A DNA stretch of 64,000 nt, taken from contig OZ253536.1 of the NCBI GenBank assembly GCA_965262425.1, forward strand, positions 3,720,001 to 3,784,000, given 5' to 3'. A program made the translations under genes and the position numbers. Source of the DNA: CAZOZZ01 sp965262425 (lineage in GTDB: Bacteria; Acidobacteriota; Terriglobia; 20CM-2-55-15). Positions 25,198 through 34,080 of this stretch are shown here, in pieces (the first letter of the stretch is position 1; each line of letters opens with the position of its first letter). The notes under the pieces are model-generated. The model was not told where the DNA came from. It did not search any database and saw only the letters and a program-made list of their open reading frames with translations.

Positions 25198-25548
25198 CTC
25201 GTTTCAGGCCGTCGCTCTATGCCGATAATTCTGTACTAAACTTTTGGGAAAAGTCTCCAGTCGGAAGGGCGCACTCAATATTGCCTCAAGGCCGTGCCCT
25301 TTGAACACAAAATGGTGCGTATATTCTATTACAACTGCCGCGTTAGGAATAGTTCCTCTATTTTTCCGAGAATAGTTAAATAGACCCACCATTCGCGTGA
25401 AGCCACCCCACGAGGGTACGTTCAGCTGGAATCTATTTCGTGAGAGCGCTTATTTTTCCTATACTCTCTATTTCGTGAGAGCGTTATTCTTCCGACACTC
25501 GGGCGTTAAGCGGCAGGCTGCCAGAGTCTGCTGAGATCAGAGGCGCGG
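25198..25548. other. Intergenic region with direct repeat D1 (right copy)
   Basis: No gene. 25400-25480 repeats 21447-21530 (GTGAAGCCACCCCACGAGG, TTCAGCTGGAATCTATTTCG), and the word CTATTTCGTGAGAGCG occurs twice (near 25432 and 25468). It ends shortly before the methyltransferase start at 25549 and must carry its promoter; no clear boxes seen. Confidence 0.6.
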
Positions 25549-26478
25549 ATGTTGGACTTGTTCAAATCCCTATTTGGGGCCGATCGGTTATCTCATGTAG
25601 TCCCAGTTACCAGCGCGACTCATCAAGAACAAGAATCTGAGAACACAGAACAGCTATTTCCAGGATATGCAAAGGAGTTGGCCCGGATGGATTCCTCTTT
25701 TTTGACAGACGCCAATCGGGAAAGATACGCGAGCCGGAAAGAGAAATTGGAGAACCTTTTTCCCTCCGAGACCCATTTTTTGCGCGATTTCCTGCCGCAA
25801 TGCGAGTCCATTTTAGATGTCGCCTGCGCCTCCGGGGCCATGTCGCGCGTCATGAAAGAGATTAATCCTCAGGTGTCCTATTACGGTATAGATCTCGACA
25901 GCGGCGCAATTGAATATGGTTCGCAAAAATATGACGACATCAAACTGCTTAGCGGTTCTTTTCCGCAAGACTGCGATCAAGGAAAGGCCTACGACGCTGT
26001 GTCCATGTTCTCGTATTTTCAGCATATCTCCGAATGGAAAGAGGCCCTGGAGTCTATGAGCCGGATCGCCCGGCGCTACCTGTTCACCACGGTGAGTATC
26101 CGCTTGCAGGGGACCACGATCGCGGACCGCGACCTCTCGTATTTCTATTATCTGGACAGTAATGTGAGAGTGCCCTTCGTCGTCCACAACATCAAGGAGA
26201 TCGTCAATTTCTGCTGTACGGAAAAGGTGAATGCCCAAAAGGTATCTATTTACGGGTACCCCATGACCAAACCATCCACAGTTTATTACCCCATCCCCTA
26301 CAGGGAGGTATACAAGGCGGGTTTGCTGGTCGAACTGCTGCCGCCAGATGCCTCTCCCCAAAGGATAGGGGGGGTCAGCGCTGGTGAATTGAATGTCGAG
26401 AAAGCGTTCAGACCTGAGGTGTCGATCGTGCTCAGCGATAGAGAATACAGCTTCGAGGAAGATCGCTGGATCGATTAG
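25549..26478 (+). CDS. SAM-dependent methyltransferase of the glycan locus
   Basis: 309 residues. Motif I is ESILDVACASGAMSRVMKEI near residue 85 with VSYYGIDLDSGAIEY (acidic motif II) and YDAVSMFSYFQHI (post II). The C-terminal 100 residues are not recognised. No signal peptide. The base composition is lower in GC at the N-terminus than in its neighbours. It opens a plus-strand run of three genes (methyltransferase, deacetylase, amidinotransferase). Confidence 0.8.
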   Translation: MLDLFKSLFGADRLSHVVPVTSATHQEQESENTEQLFPGYAKELARMDSSFLTDANRERYASRKEKLENLFPSETHFLRDFLPQCESILDVACASGAMSRVMKEINPQVSYYGIDLDSGAIEYGSQKYDDIKLLSGSFPQDCDQGKAYDAVSMFSYFQHISEWKEALESMSRIARRYLFTTVSIRLQGTTIADRDLSYFYYLDSNVRVPFVVHNIKEIVNFCCTEKVNAQKVSIYGYPMTKPSTVYYPIPYREVYKAGLLVELLPPDASPQRIGGVSAGELNVEKAFRPEVSIVLSDREYSFEEDRWID

Positions 26479-26511
26479 TCTAGCAGCTTCCGACGGACAA
26501 GCCGACTCACC

Positions 26512-27453
26512 ATGCCTGCTGAGAGAATGAGCTCGCCCCCTCACGGAGTCATGTTCCACCATTTCCACGCCGAGGGCGAACGGCCCACCGCGCAAGGCTC
26601 CATAACGGAGGGTGATCTGAGAAGGATCATCGAGTACGTCGGCGGGGAGAAAATCCTACCCGCCCGGCAGTGGCAGGGAAAAGCGATTGCTCATGCCCTG
26701 GACGATGGCGATATCTGCCTCACGTTCGACGATGCGCTGAATTCACAGATCGAAGTCGCCCTGCCGGTGTTGAAGGAATACGACATTACGGCCTTCTGGT
26801 TCGTCTATTCCTCGGTCTTCCTTGGCGATGCGGAGAGATTCGAGATTTACAGGTGTTTCTACAACGAGTATTTCGAAGGCTTTCCTGCTTTCTATGGGGC
26901 ATTCAAAGACGCGGTCATCGATTCGGAGTTCGGTGGCCAGGTCCGCTCAGGCATCGGCCGTTTCGCGGCGAGCGGTTACCTCAGCGAGTACGGTTTCTAT
27001 TCGGATGAGGAGAGGGAGTACCGGTTCGTGAGAGATCAAATCCTGGGCCGGGAGCGATTCGGAACGATCATGGATCACATGATGGAGCATCATGACGCGG
27101 ATGTCGAAGGTATGGCCTGGAAACTGTGGATGGGCAACGATGACCTGCGGACCCTGGTGGATGCGGGCCATGTGGTCGGCTTGCATTCGTTCAGTCATCC
27201 TACGGATCTGAAATCGCTCAGTGTCGTCCAGCAGGAAGAAGAGTACCGGTCGAATTACAGACACATCCGGGAAGTGACAGGACAGGATCCTTTGACGATG
27301 TCCCATCCGGTCAATTCCTACAGTGAAGACACCTTGCAGTTGTTGGAGAGCATGGGAATCAAGATTGGTTTTCGGTCCAATCTTAATCAACGGCAACATT
27401 CCGATCTTGAGTACCCGAGGGAGGATCACGTCAATATACTGGCGGCGTTGTGA
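26512..27453 (+). CDS. Polysaccharide deacetylase (NodB-type) family protein
   Basis: 313 residues. Starts near MPAERMSSPPHGVMFHHFHA. The NodB motif 1 is ICLTFDDA (catalytic and metal Asp) near residue 75 and motif 2 is GLHSFSHPTDL (metal His pair) near residue 228; a roughly 110-residue insertion lies between. This carbohydrate esterase 4 fold removes N- or O-acetyl groups. There is no export signal, so it may act on a cytoplasmic sugar intermediate, and its linkage to the amidinotransferase 30 bases downstream suggests it frees an amino group. Confidence 0.8.
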   Translation: MPAERMSSPPHGVMFHHFHAEGERPTAQGSITEGDLRRIIEYVGGEKILPARQWQGKAIAHALDDGDICLTFDDALNSQIEVALPVLKEYDITAFWFVYSSVFLGDAERFEIYRCFYNEYFEGFPAFYGAFKDAVIDSEFGGQVRSGIGRFAASGYLSEYGFYSDEEREYRFVRDQILGRERFGTIMDHMMEHHDADVEGMAWKLWMGNDDLRTLVDAGHVVGLHSFSHPTDLKSLSVVQQEEEYRSNYRHIREVTGQDPLTMSHPVNSYSEDTLQLLESMGIKIGFRSNLNQRQHSDLEYPREDHVNILAAL

Positions 27454-27482
27454 ACGATGATCAATAAACAGCGACAGAGGAT

Positions 27483-28661
27483 ATGAGAATAAACAGCCAC
27501 AACGAATGGGACAAACTCCACGAAATCGTCGTCGGGTCGGCCGAGAGATCCAAGGCCGTGCTGACCTGGCAGGGGTCGTCGCCGCCCTCAGAGGAAGTGA
27601 AAGAGAAGGCGCTCGAGCTGGCCGGGAAAGCCTATCCGCAATTGTTCCTGGACGAGGTAAACGAAGACCTCGACGGGCTGGCTAGTACCATTGAGGGTTT
27701 CGGCGTCAAAGTGTTTCGTCCGGAGGTCCACGACATCAACAGGTTCTACGCGTCTCCTTTCTGGACTTCCACCGGGAACAATATTTATAACGTCCGGGAT
27801 CTCCATCTGGTTGTCGGAAACAAGGTCATCGAGAGCCCCTCACAGCATAACTGCCGATACTTTGAAGCAATGGCCCTGTATCCAATCTGGTACGAGTATT
27901 TCGAAGAGGGGTTTCAATGGATCGCGGGCCCGAAGCCCCGACTGACAGGGGAGGTGCTCCAGCCGTACTACAGGGACGAGAGCGAACGGGTCTTAACTGC
28001 CGAGGATCAGAAGCACATGGAATTGACCGGGGGCAGGCTCGAGCAGCTCCACAAACTGGCCGAAGACGAGATCCTCTTCGAAGCAGCAAACACGGTTCGA
28101 ATGGGGAAGGACCTGCTGTACCTGATGTCCTCCTCGGGCAACCACAAGGGAGCGAAATGGTTAGAGAGTGTGCTGGGAGAAGAGTATCGCGTCCACGTCA
28201 CGGAAGACATCTATCGTTCGAGTCACATCGATTCGACAGTGATGTGCCTCCGGCCCGGTCTCGTGATGCTCAATAGCAGAAGGGTGAGCGAAAAGAACTG
28301 CCCTTCTATCTTCGATAGCTGGGACAAGATCTGGTTTGACGAAGTCGCGCCGACAAGCGAAACGGAACTCTCATTTCAGAAGGACGTACGGGAGCCTCTT
28401 GCTGCGGAACTGGAAAGCCTGGGTTTCGAGACGAACCTGAGGGGGATGTCGTCCCCTTGGGTCGGCATGAACTTTCTTTCCATCGATCCGGAGACCGTCA
28501 TCGTCGACGAGCGGCAGACAAAACTGATTCAAATACTGGAAGAGAGAAAGTTCACTGTCGTCCCGATCGCGATGCGGCACATCTACACCCAGGGCGGCGG
28601 GTTGCATTGCGCGACACTGGATACCGTGAGAGACAGCAAGCTGGAAAACTATTTCGACTGA
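27483..28661 (+). CDS. Amidinotransferase family protein (GATM/StrB-like)
   Basis: 392 residues of the pentein guanidino-group transferase fold. The catalytic cysteine lies in YTQGGGLHCATLDT near the C-terminus; the His is in SSHIDSTVMCLRPG, and Asp/Glu-rich substrate strands include DLHLVVGNKVIES. Glycine amidinotransferase and the inosamine-phosphate amidinotransferases StrB share these features. It would move an amidino group from arginine to an amino acceptor. Directly after a deacetylase in a glycan locus, an amino sugar is the likely acceptor; this is inference. Confidence 0.85.
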   Translation: MRINSHNEWDKLHEIVVGSAERSKAVLTWQGSSPPSEEVKEKALELAGKAYPQLFLDEVNEDLDGLASTIEGFGVKVFRPEVHDINRFYASPFWTSTGNNIYNVRDLHLVVGNKVIESPSQHNCRYFEAMALYPIWYEYFEEGFQWIAGPKPRLTGEVLQPYYRDESERVLTAEDQKHMELTGGRLEQLHKLAEDEILFEAANTVRMGKDLLYLMSSSGNHKGAKWLESVLGEEYRVHVTEDIYRSSHIDSTVMCLRPGLVMLNSRRVSEKNCPSIFDSWDKIWFDEVAPTSETELSFQKDVREPLAAELESLGFETNLRGMSSPWVGMNFLSIDPETVIVDERQTKLIQILEERKFTVVPIAMRHIYTQGGGLHCATLDTVRDSKLENYFD

Positions 28662-28829
28662 GGACCAAGCGAGTCCAGCTAACGTAGAAACGAGCGTCGC
28701 TAAAGCCGGACACAAGACGCACTTACGTAACACCAGAACGATCCTCCCAGCGATCGAGCCGTGACAAAGTTCGATTTCAGAACGGGCACCCCGGTTCGAG
28801 CAGGAAGGCCGGCATCACACTCCCGGTCA
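28662..28829. other. Convergent intergenic gap
   Basis: 168 bases between the amidinotransferase and the opposing aldolase gene. Nothing recognised; no strong hairpin-plus-T terminator was identified. Confidence 0.35.
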
Positions 28830-29801
28830 TCAAGGCTCCGGGGACAAGTCCGATTCTGCCAAAACGTCACTTGTCAGAAGGTGGTCGTATTGGTGGTCCT
28901 TAAATGCGTCCAGGAGCTGTACCTTCTCTGAGGTAGTAAGTTGTCGGTAGTAACTGGTCACCCATTCTTCGCAGATGCCGCCCCGCCTCGACAGGATGTA
29001 CTTCTCTTCAGCGGCCCCCAGAAAATTGTCGGCCTTGACCGTTTTTGGCCAGGCTTCGAGAAATGACGTAAACCGGTTTTGTAGCTTCAGTGCCTCCTCG
29101 TGACGCCCCGCCCGGAATAGTTCATAGATTTCCTGAACCGGCTCAATGATAGCGCCCGCCACGCTTGTGGTTCCCGCCTTCGCACCCATTGCGAGGCAAG
29201 CATAGAACTGCTTGACCACAGCCGTGATCACCTGAAAGCGATCGTCAGCAAGCGCTATAACACGAAGTTGATCCGGGGCCTGTGAGCTGGAGTACTTGAC
29301 ACCGGCTATGTTCGGATGGTCCTTAAGCCCTGCAACAAAGCCGGGCGGAATTGGACGGGCCCAATTGCCGCTAGTGTAAAGCCACAGGGGTTTACCCGCC
29401 GCTCCTCCTGCATGGTCCGCAAGTTCACGGTAGAACCAGTTCAGACGGTCCAGGCTCAACAACGGATGGTACGGCATCACATGGTAGGCATCAAACTGAA
29501 GACTCGCTGTTTCGTTCATGAATGCCCGGATTTCGTCCAAACAGAAGAATCCAGCCCCCAGAATCAAAGGCACGCGACCCGCATTCGCCTCTGTAACCGC
29601 CCCGGCGGCAGCCAGGCGCTGCTCGAACGTCAGGTTCATGTCTTCGCTGCCCGTACCCAGGCACCAGAACCCTCCGGGATTCCGTTCAAGCAGGAATTGG
29701 ATCAGGCGCTTCTGAGCGGCGACGTCAACCTGCCCGTCCCGGGTCATCGGAGTTTGCACCACCGGGACGACGCCCTGGAGCATTCGACTTTCGGCAACCA
29801 T
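28830..29801 (-). CDS. DapA/NanA-family aldolase or dehydratase
   Basis: 323 residues. The TIM-barrel family features are VVPVVQTPMTRDG at the start, LGTGSEDMNLTFEQR, the conserved tyrosine region DAYHVMPYHP and the Schiff-base lysine in IAGVKYSSSQAP. Members include dihydrodipicolinate synthase, N-acetylneuraminate lyase and keto-deoxy-glucarate dehydratase. GSEDMNLT differs from the GTTGE loop of DapA, so lysine synthesis is unlikely. Next to an aldehyde dehydrogenase and a dehydrogenase it may handle a keto-deoxy sugar acid. Confidence 0.8.
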   Translation of the reverse strand: MVAESRMLQGVVPVVQTPMTRDGQVDVAAQKRLIQFLLERNPGGFWCLGTGSEDMNLTFEQRLAAAGAVTEANAGRVPLILGAGFFCLDEIRAFMNETASLQFDAYHVMPYHPLLSLDRLNWFYRELADHAGGAAGKPLWLYTSGNWARPIPPGFVAGLKDHPNIAGVKYSSSQAPDQLRVIALADDRFQVITAVVKQFYACLAMGAKAGTTSVAGAIIEPVQEIYELFRAGRHEEALKLQNRFTSFLEAWPKTVKADNFLGAAEEKYILSRRGGICEEWVTSYYRQLTTSEKVQLLDAFKDHQYDHLLTSDVLAESDLSPEP

Positions 29802-29841
29802 GGCTAATCAAGATCTCCTGTCATTTAATGACCGTCTCTCC

Positions 29842-31305
29842 TCACAAGGCCGTCGTATCGATGTTGAGATAAATGTTCTTGAGCTCGGAATAGACATCCA
29901 GCGCTTCCGTGCCCGGCTCTCGAGTACCATTGCCGGATGCGCCCCGCCCCCCGAACGGCATGTGGGGTTCGCTACCGTAAGTGCCGCCATTAACGACGGC
30001 GACACCGGCGCGCACCTTCTGAACATACTCCCAGGACCGGTGGATCGTTTTGGTGTGGATGGCAGCCGTCAACCCATAAGGTGACCGATTCGAGAGTTCA
30101 AGTGCGCTCCCGAAGTCGGGGACCCTATAAAGTCCGATAATCGGGCCGAAGAGTTCAGTTGTTGAAAACTCGGAATCCGGACGGGCGCCCTCCACTATTG
30201 TGGGAGCCATATAGAATCCGTGAGCGTGCTCGGGATCCCTCATCCGCTCACCGCCAGCGATGACGCGAGCACCATCGGCTTGGGCCCGCTCGACGGCAGC
30301 AAGCATCATGTCGAGTTGCCGCTCGTTGATTACCGGACCAAGATCGTCCTCGTCGCCGGGGCCGACACGCAGAGAATGAGTTGCGTCCAGGAGCTTGGCG
30401 CGAAACAGGTCGTAGACGGCTTCAAAAACGATGATTCGACTGCCGGAGGCGCAACGCTGACCTGCATTAGAAAACCCGGAAAGGACGGTCCATTTGACGG
30501 CACCGTCCAGATCCGCATCGTCACACACAACCAACGGATTCTTGCCACCCAATTCCAATGAGACAACAGCGGTTCGTCTGGCGCATACCTCGGCAATCTG
30601 TCGTCCAACCGCGGACGAACCGGTAAAACTGACAACGTCCACTTCGCTACTCGCCACCAAAGGTGCGCCCGCCTCTTCGCCAAGGCCGTGAACAACATTG
30701 AGCACTCCCTTCGGCAAGCCTGCTCGGAAAGCGATATCTGCGAACAACGAAGCACTCAACGGGGCGTCTTCCGATGGCTTGAGAACAGCCGTATTCCCAC
30801 AGATCAAAGCCGGAAAGACCTTCCATGCCACGTTCGCAATTGGTGTGTTGGCAGCAATGATGAGAGCGGCGATACCCCTGGGCTGGCGAACGGTCATCGC
30901 GTATCTGTTCGGTACCGCACTGGTGTGGGTACGGCCATAAAGTCGCTGGCCCTCACCGGCCATGAACAGCCCCTGAGCCACTGCGCCCGACGTTTCGGCC
31001 CGCGCGTCTCGCACCGATTTCCCAGTCTCCCTCGCCACGGTCTCGGCCATGTGTTCGGCTTGGGCCTCTAAAGCCATCGCCACAGCATGCAGGATCTGGC
31101 CACGTTCCACCGCCGGTGTGGAAGCCCATGCCGCCTGGGCGTCCCGCGCGGCGCCGATAGCGGCGGCCACGTCTTGCCCTTTCGAGCGGACCACCTCGCA
31201 CAGAACGGTTCCGTCGCTTGGCGACCGCTTCTGAAGCGTTTCGCCGCTGGCAACAAGAACCTGAGTTCCGCCGATCCAGTTGGGAACAGGGTTGGGAAAA
31301 TCCAT
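29842..31305 (-). CDS. NAD(P)-dependent aldehyde dehydrogenase
   Basis: 487 residues, normal length. The catalytic Glu is in VVSLELGGKNPLVV and the nucleophile Cys in NAGQRCASGSRII; cofactor motif VSFTGSSAVGRQIAEV. It starts 20 bases after the stop of the interrupted SDR gene and ends 40 bases before the aldolase, so SDR, aldehyde dehydrogenase and aldolase formed one operon. The substrate is probably a semialdehyde from that pathway; not known. Confidence 0.88.
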   Translation of the reverse strand: MDFPNPVPNWIGGTQVLVASGETLQKRSPSDGTVLCEVVRSKGQDVAAAIGAARDAQAAWASTPAVERGQILHAVAMALEAQAEHMAETVARETGKSVRDARAETSGAVAQGLFMAGEGQRLYGRTHTSAVPNRYAMTVRQPRGIAALIIAANTPIANVAWKVFPALICGNTAVLKPSEDAPLSASLFADIAFRAGLPKGVLNVVHGLGEEAGAPLVASSEVDVVSFTGSSAVGRQIAEVCARRTAVVSLELGGKNPLVVCDDADLDGAVKWTVLSGFSNAGQRCASGSRIIVFEAVYDLFRAKLLDATHSLRVGPGDEDDLGPVINERQLDMMLAAVERAQADGARVIAGGERMRDPEHAHGFYMAPTIVEGARPDSEFSTTELFGPIIGLYRVPDFGSALELSNRSPYGLTAAIHTKTIHRSWEYVQKVRAGVAVVNGGTYGSEPHMPFGGRGASGNGTREPGTEALDVYSELKNIYLNIDTTAL

Positions 31306-31394
31306 CTCCGTTTCCTCGCGAACTGCTACCAGGCAGTCCAGCCGCCGTCGATTACCAGGTTAGATCCAGTCATGTAGCTGGATGCGTCCGACAT

Positions 31395-32873
31395 CACTGC
31401 TGTCCAAATTAGCGGCAACCACGGCCAGTCGGTGTTGATTCCAATAGAGATAGATCTCCCCTGAAGGGCTGGTGAGAATCAGCCCCCCCTGCCAGCAATG
31501 GGCGACGGCCGTGTCGGATTTCAGATGCTGTCCAAAAGAGTGCGCGTGTAAGCGATGAGTTACCTCGATTCTGAAAGAGATGCTGTCCAAACTACCGGTT
31601 CCATTCCAGCGCCAACTGCTGGGCTTGGATTTGGGCCAGCGCGGGCGGGCCTTCAAACGGGACGTCGAGCCAGGCGTTGAGATCACGATAAACGAACAAC
31701 TGGTGCCGGAGCAGGGCGACCAGATTGGACAAGGACCATCCGAAGGTGGACCTCAACTGGAGGTATTTCAGCAGCAACATCGCGATCAGGGCCGTCCAGA
31801 TCTGGGTCTTCACCGCATTGGGGCTGGTCCCGAGGAACGTTTTGATCTTCAGATTCTGCTTCAGCGCCTTAAAAAACAACTCCACCGACCAACGATCCTT
31901 ATAGATGGCGGCAATCGTGGTTGCACCGAAATCGAGGTGGTTGGTCAGGAAGATGATCGATTGCTCCTTCTCCGGAACCCACACCTCGACGAGCCGGAAG
32001 AAATATTCCTCACGGGCTTGGGCATGATGGGGAAAGAACACCACTTGATCTTTGAGGATGTTCCGGTTCTTCGGAACCGGCCGATCTTCGATGACTTCCA
32101 CTACGGCGTTGCGTTTCAGCCGGGACACGAAGTACACCCCCTGGCGCGTCAATTCCACGAACCAGTCGTAGTCCATATAGCCGCGGTCGATCGCCAATAC
32201 CGTTCCCGGCTCGAATCGCATCTGCCGCGCCACCTTGATGTCGCTGCTCTTGCCCTCGGTGATCACGGCAAACGAAGGCAGGTAACCATCGTGATCCAGC
32301 AGCAGGTGCAGCTTGATCGCCCCCTTGGTCCGCCGAAACTTCGCCCAGTCGAACAGCGACATCGACAGGTCGATGACGCTCGAGTCCAAGCTCATCAGTT
32401 TGTTCTTGAACCGGAACTTCTTCCCGCCACGCTGGGCCGCCACGCCCTGACATTTCTCTAGCAACTGCCCGAACACCGTCTGATAAAGCTGCCACGGCCG
32501 GTGTCGATTAGCGTAGGACAGCGTCGATCGTTTCGGCGCTTCCTCCAACCCCAGATGTCGCAGTTTCCCTTCCACGCTCGCCAGACCGCCGCAGATCTCC
32601 CGCAGCGAATGGGCCCGTCCCAACTGGCAGAACAACATCGCGATGAACTGGCTCCAGCTCGCGAATCCACGCGCATGCCGCTGGGCCTGATGATCCTGAA
32701 CCGCCTTCTCAAACTCCAGGCGCGGAAATAGTTGCAACAACTGGGAGAAAATGCTGGAAAATCGTTTCATGGTTGGGCCCTCCCCACGGATTGATTTCTC
32801 GTGTTGGAAAAACCAATCTTACGAGGCCGGGCTCAACCTACTCAATTCCTAAAAGCTAATTTGGACAAGAGTG
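31395..32873 (-). mobile_element. IS4-family insertion sequence
   Basis: 1479 bp. The ends CACTGCTGTCCAAATTAGC and (complement) CACTCTTGTCCAAATTAGC are near-perfect 19-bp inverted repeats. The 9-bp target duplication GTCCGACAT is at 31386-31394 and 32874-32882. About 200 bases between the left end and the transposase stop have no gene. It disrupts the SDR gene. Confidence 0.92.
31592..32770 (-). CDS. IS4-family transposase
   Basis: 392 residues. N-terminal DUF4372-like region (FASWSQFIAMLFCQLGRAHS), then the IS4 core: first Asp in LMSLDSSVIDLSMS, second Asp in VLAIDRGYMDYDW, and the YREK-type signature YKDRWSVELFFKALKQNLKI with the catalytic Glu. Full length and intact, so possibly active. 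Confidence 0.93.
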   Translation of the reverse strand: MKRFSSIFSQLLQLFPRLEFEKAVQDHQAQRHARGFASWSQFIAMLFCQLGRAHSLREICGGLASVEGKLRHLGLEEAPKRSTLSYANRHRPWQLYQTVFGQLLEKCQGVAAQRGGKKFRFKNKLMSLDSSVIDLSMSLFDWAKFRRTKGAIKLHLLLDHDGYLPSFAVITEGKSSDIKVARQMRFEPGTVLAIDRGYMDYDWFVELTRQGVYFVSRLKRNAVVEVIEDRPVPKNRNILKDQVVFFPHHAQAREEYFFRLVEVWVPEKEQSIIFLTNHLDFGATTIAAIYKDRWSVELFFKALKQNLKIKTFLGTSPNAVKTQIWTALIAMLLLKYLQLRSTFGWSLSNLVALLRHQLFVYRDLNAWLDVPFEGPPALAQIQAQQLALEWNR

Positions 32874-33597
32874 GTCCGACATGAGAAACAGGACGGCGCC
32901 ATTGTATTCGTTCTCCCGGGCCATTCGCCCGAGGGGCACTCTGCTTTCGTACCCTTTCAAGAATTCCTCGTCTTGGCCGTTGAAGACACCCCCAAACGTC
33001 ACAGTGTTTACTCTTACACCACTCCTCCCCCAATAGGTCGCGAGGTACCGCGTCAGGTTGAAGATAGCCGATTTCGAAACCGCATAAGCGACAGGCTTAT
33101 AGAAAGTCTCACCACGTTTTCGCCGGTAGTCGTAGATCGTTTGATCGGGGGATACCAGGCCGTAAATGGATGAAACATTGATTATCGAACCGCTCCCGGC
33201 GGCTGCCATTGGCGCACCGAAGATTTGGCAGCACAGGTGAACCCCTTTGACGTTCACATCCATGACGCGATCAAAAGATTCCTCCGGGTAGGATTCATAC
33301 GGCCCATTCTCATCCGGCGGCGCCGTTGGCGGCGAGTCCAAGGCGGCATTGTTGATAAGCCCCCACGGCGTCCCCAGCCGGGATTCAATCACCGCCAGCG
33401 CGTCTTTCAAACTGGGTCCAGATGTGACATCTCCGGGTACACCAAGGCCGTGTTCGAGAGCTTCCACACAGTCGAGTCCGATATCGAGGACGGCCACACG
33501 CGCCCCACGCGCAGCCAGGATCGCGGCAAAACTCCGTCCCAGCTGACCCAGGCCACCGGTAATCACAACTACCCGATCGCGTATGTCAAACAGTGGA

Positions 33598-34080
33598 TCA
33601 GGCAAGGTCGCCCCTGTGTGCTTCTTCGGGTTTGCCGTTGTTCTCTATTTGCCCGGTGCGCGCGGCAACCAGGAGATCGCAAACCTCCCGAACCGCCCCT
33701 CGCCCTCCGGCCGCGGCCGTACGATAGAGGGCATGAGCTTCAGTGTCCGGGTGAGCATCGGCGACGACAATCGGGACACCTACGCTACGCAAGCATGGCA
33801 AATCGTTAGTGTCGTTGCCGACGTAGGCAACTTCTTCAGCCGACAAACCGTGCTCGGCCAAGATGGCATCAAGGCATCGGCCCTTATCTTCGCATCCCTG
33901 GACCACAGGGATGTCCAGCTTGCGGGCTCGCGCCGAAACCACAGGGTTCACCTCGGTCGAAAGGATGAAGACGGAAACACCGATGCCGCGCAAGGCCGCC
34001 AATCCTATACCATCCCCGCGCCAGCAACGCACCGACTCTGAACCATCCTCATGCACGAAAACGGTATTGTCCGTCAGCAT
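33598..34080 (-). CDS. KdsC-like HAD phosphatase, N-terminally truncated
   Basis: 160 residues from ATG 34080, beginning MLTDNTVFVHEDGSESVRC; the DxDG nucleophile segment that normally stands just before LTDN in KdsC/acylneuraminate phosphatases is absent. The rest is well kept: RGDGIGLAALRGIGV, LSTEVNPVVSARARKLDIPV, DKGRCLDAIL and VAYVGNDTNDLPCL (motif IV Asp). Without the nucleophile Asp it should not be catalytic. It overlaps the end of the exporter gene; a deletion probably removed both the exporter tail and this start. Confidence 0.7.
   Translation of the reverse strand: MLTDNTVFVHEDGSESVRCWRGDGIGLAALRGIGVSVFILSTEVNPVVSARARKLDIPVVQGCEDKGRCLDAILAEHGLSAEEVAYVGNDTNDLPCLRSVGVPIVVADAHPDTEAHALYRTAAAGGRGAVREVCDLLVAARTGQIENNGKPEEAHRGDLA

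Larger units (their letters stand above)
31326..33605 (-). pseudogene. Short-chain dehydrogenase gene split by IS4-family element
   Basis: The 5' part (33605 to 32883) reads VVVITGGLGQLGRSFAAILA, INNAALD, INVSSIYG and YAVSKSAIFNLTRYLA with the SDR Tyr-Lys pair. It is cut after FLMSD; beyond the IS the 3' part (31394 to 31326) continues ASSYMTGSNLVIDGGWTAW. Removing the 1479-bp element and one 9-bp target copy leaves 792 bp, 263 codons plus stop, in frame. The truncated product would lack the C-terminal cofactor-pocket strand and is likely inactive. Confidence 0.88.
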
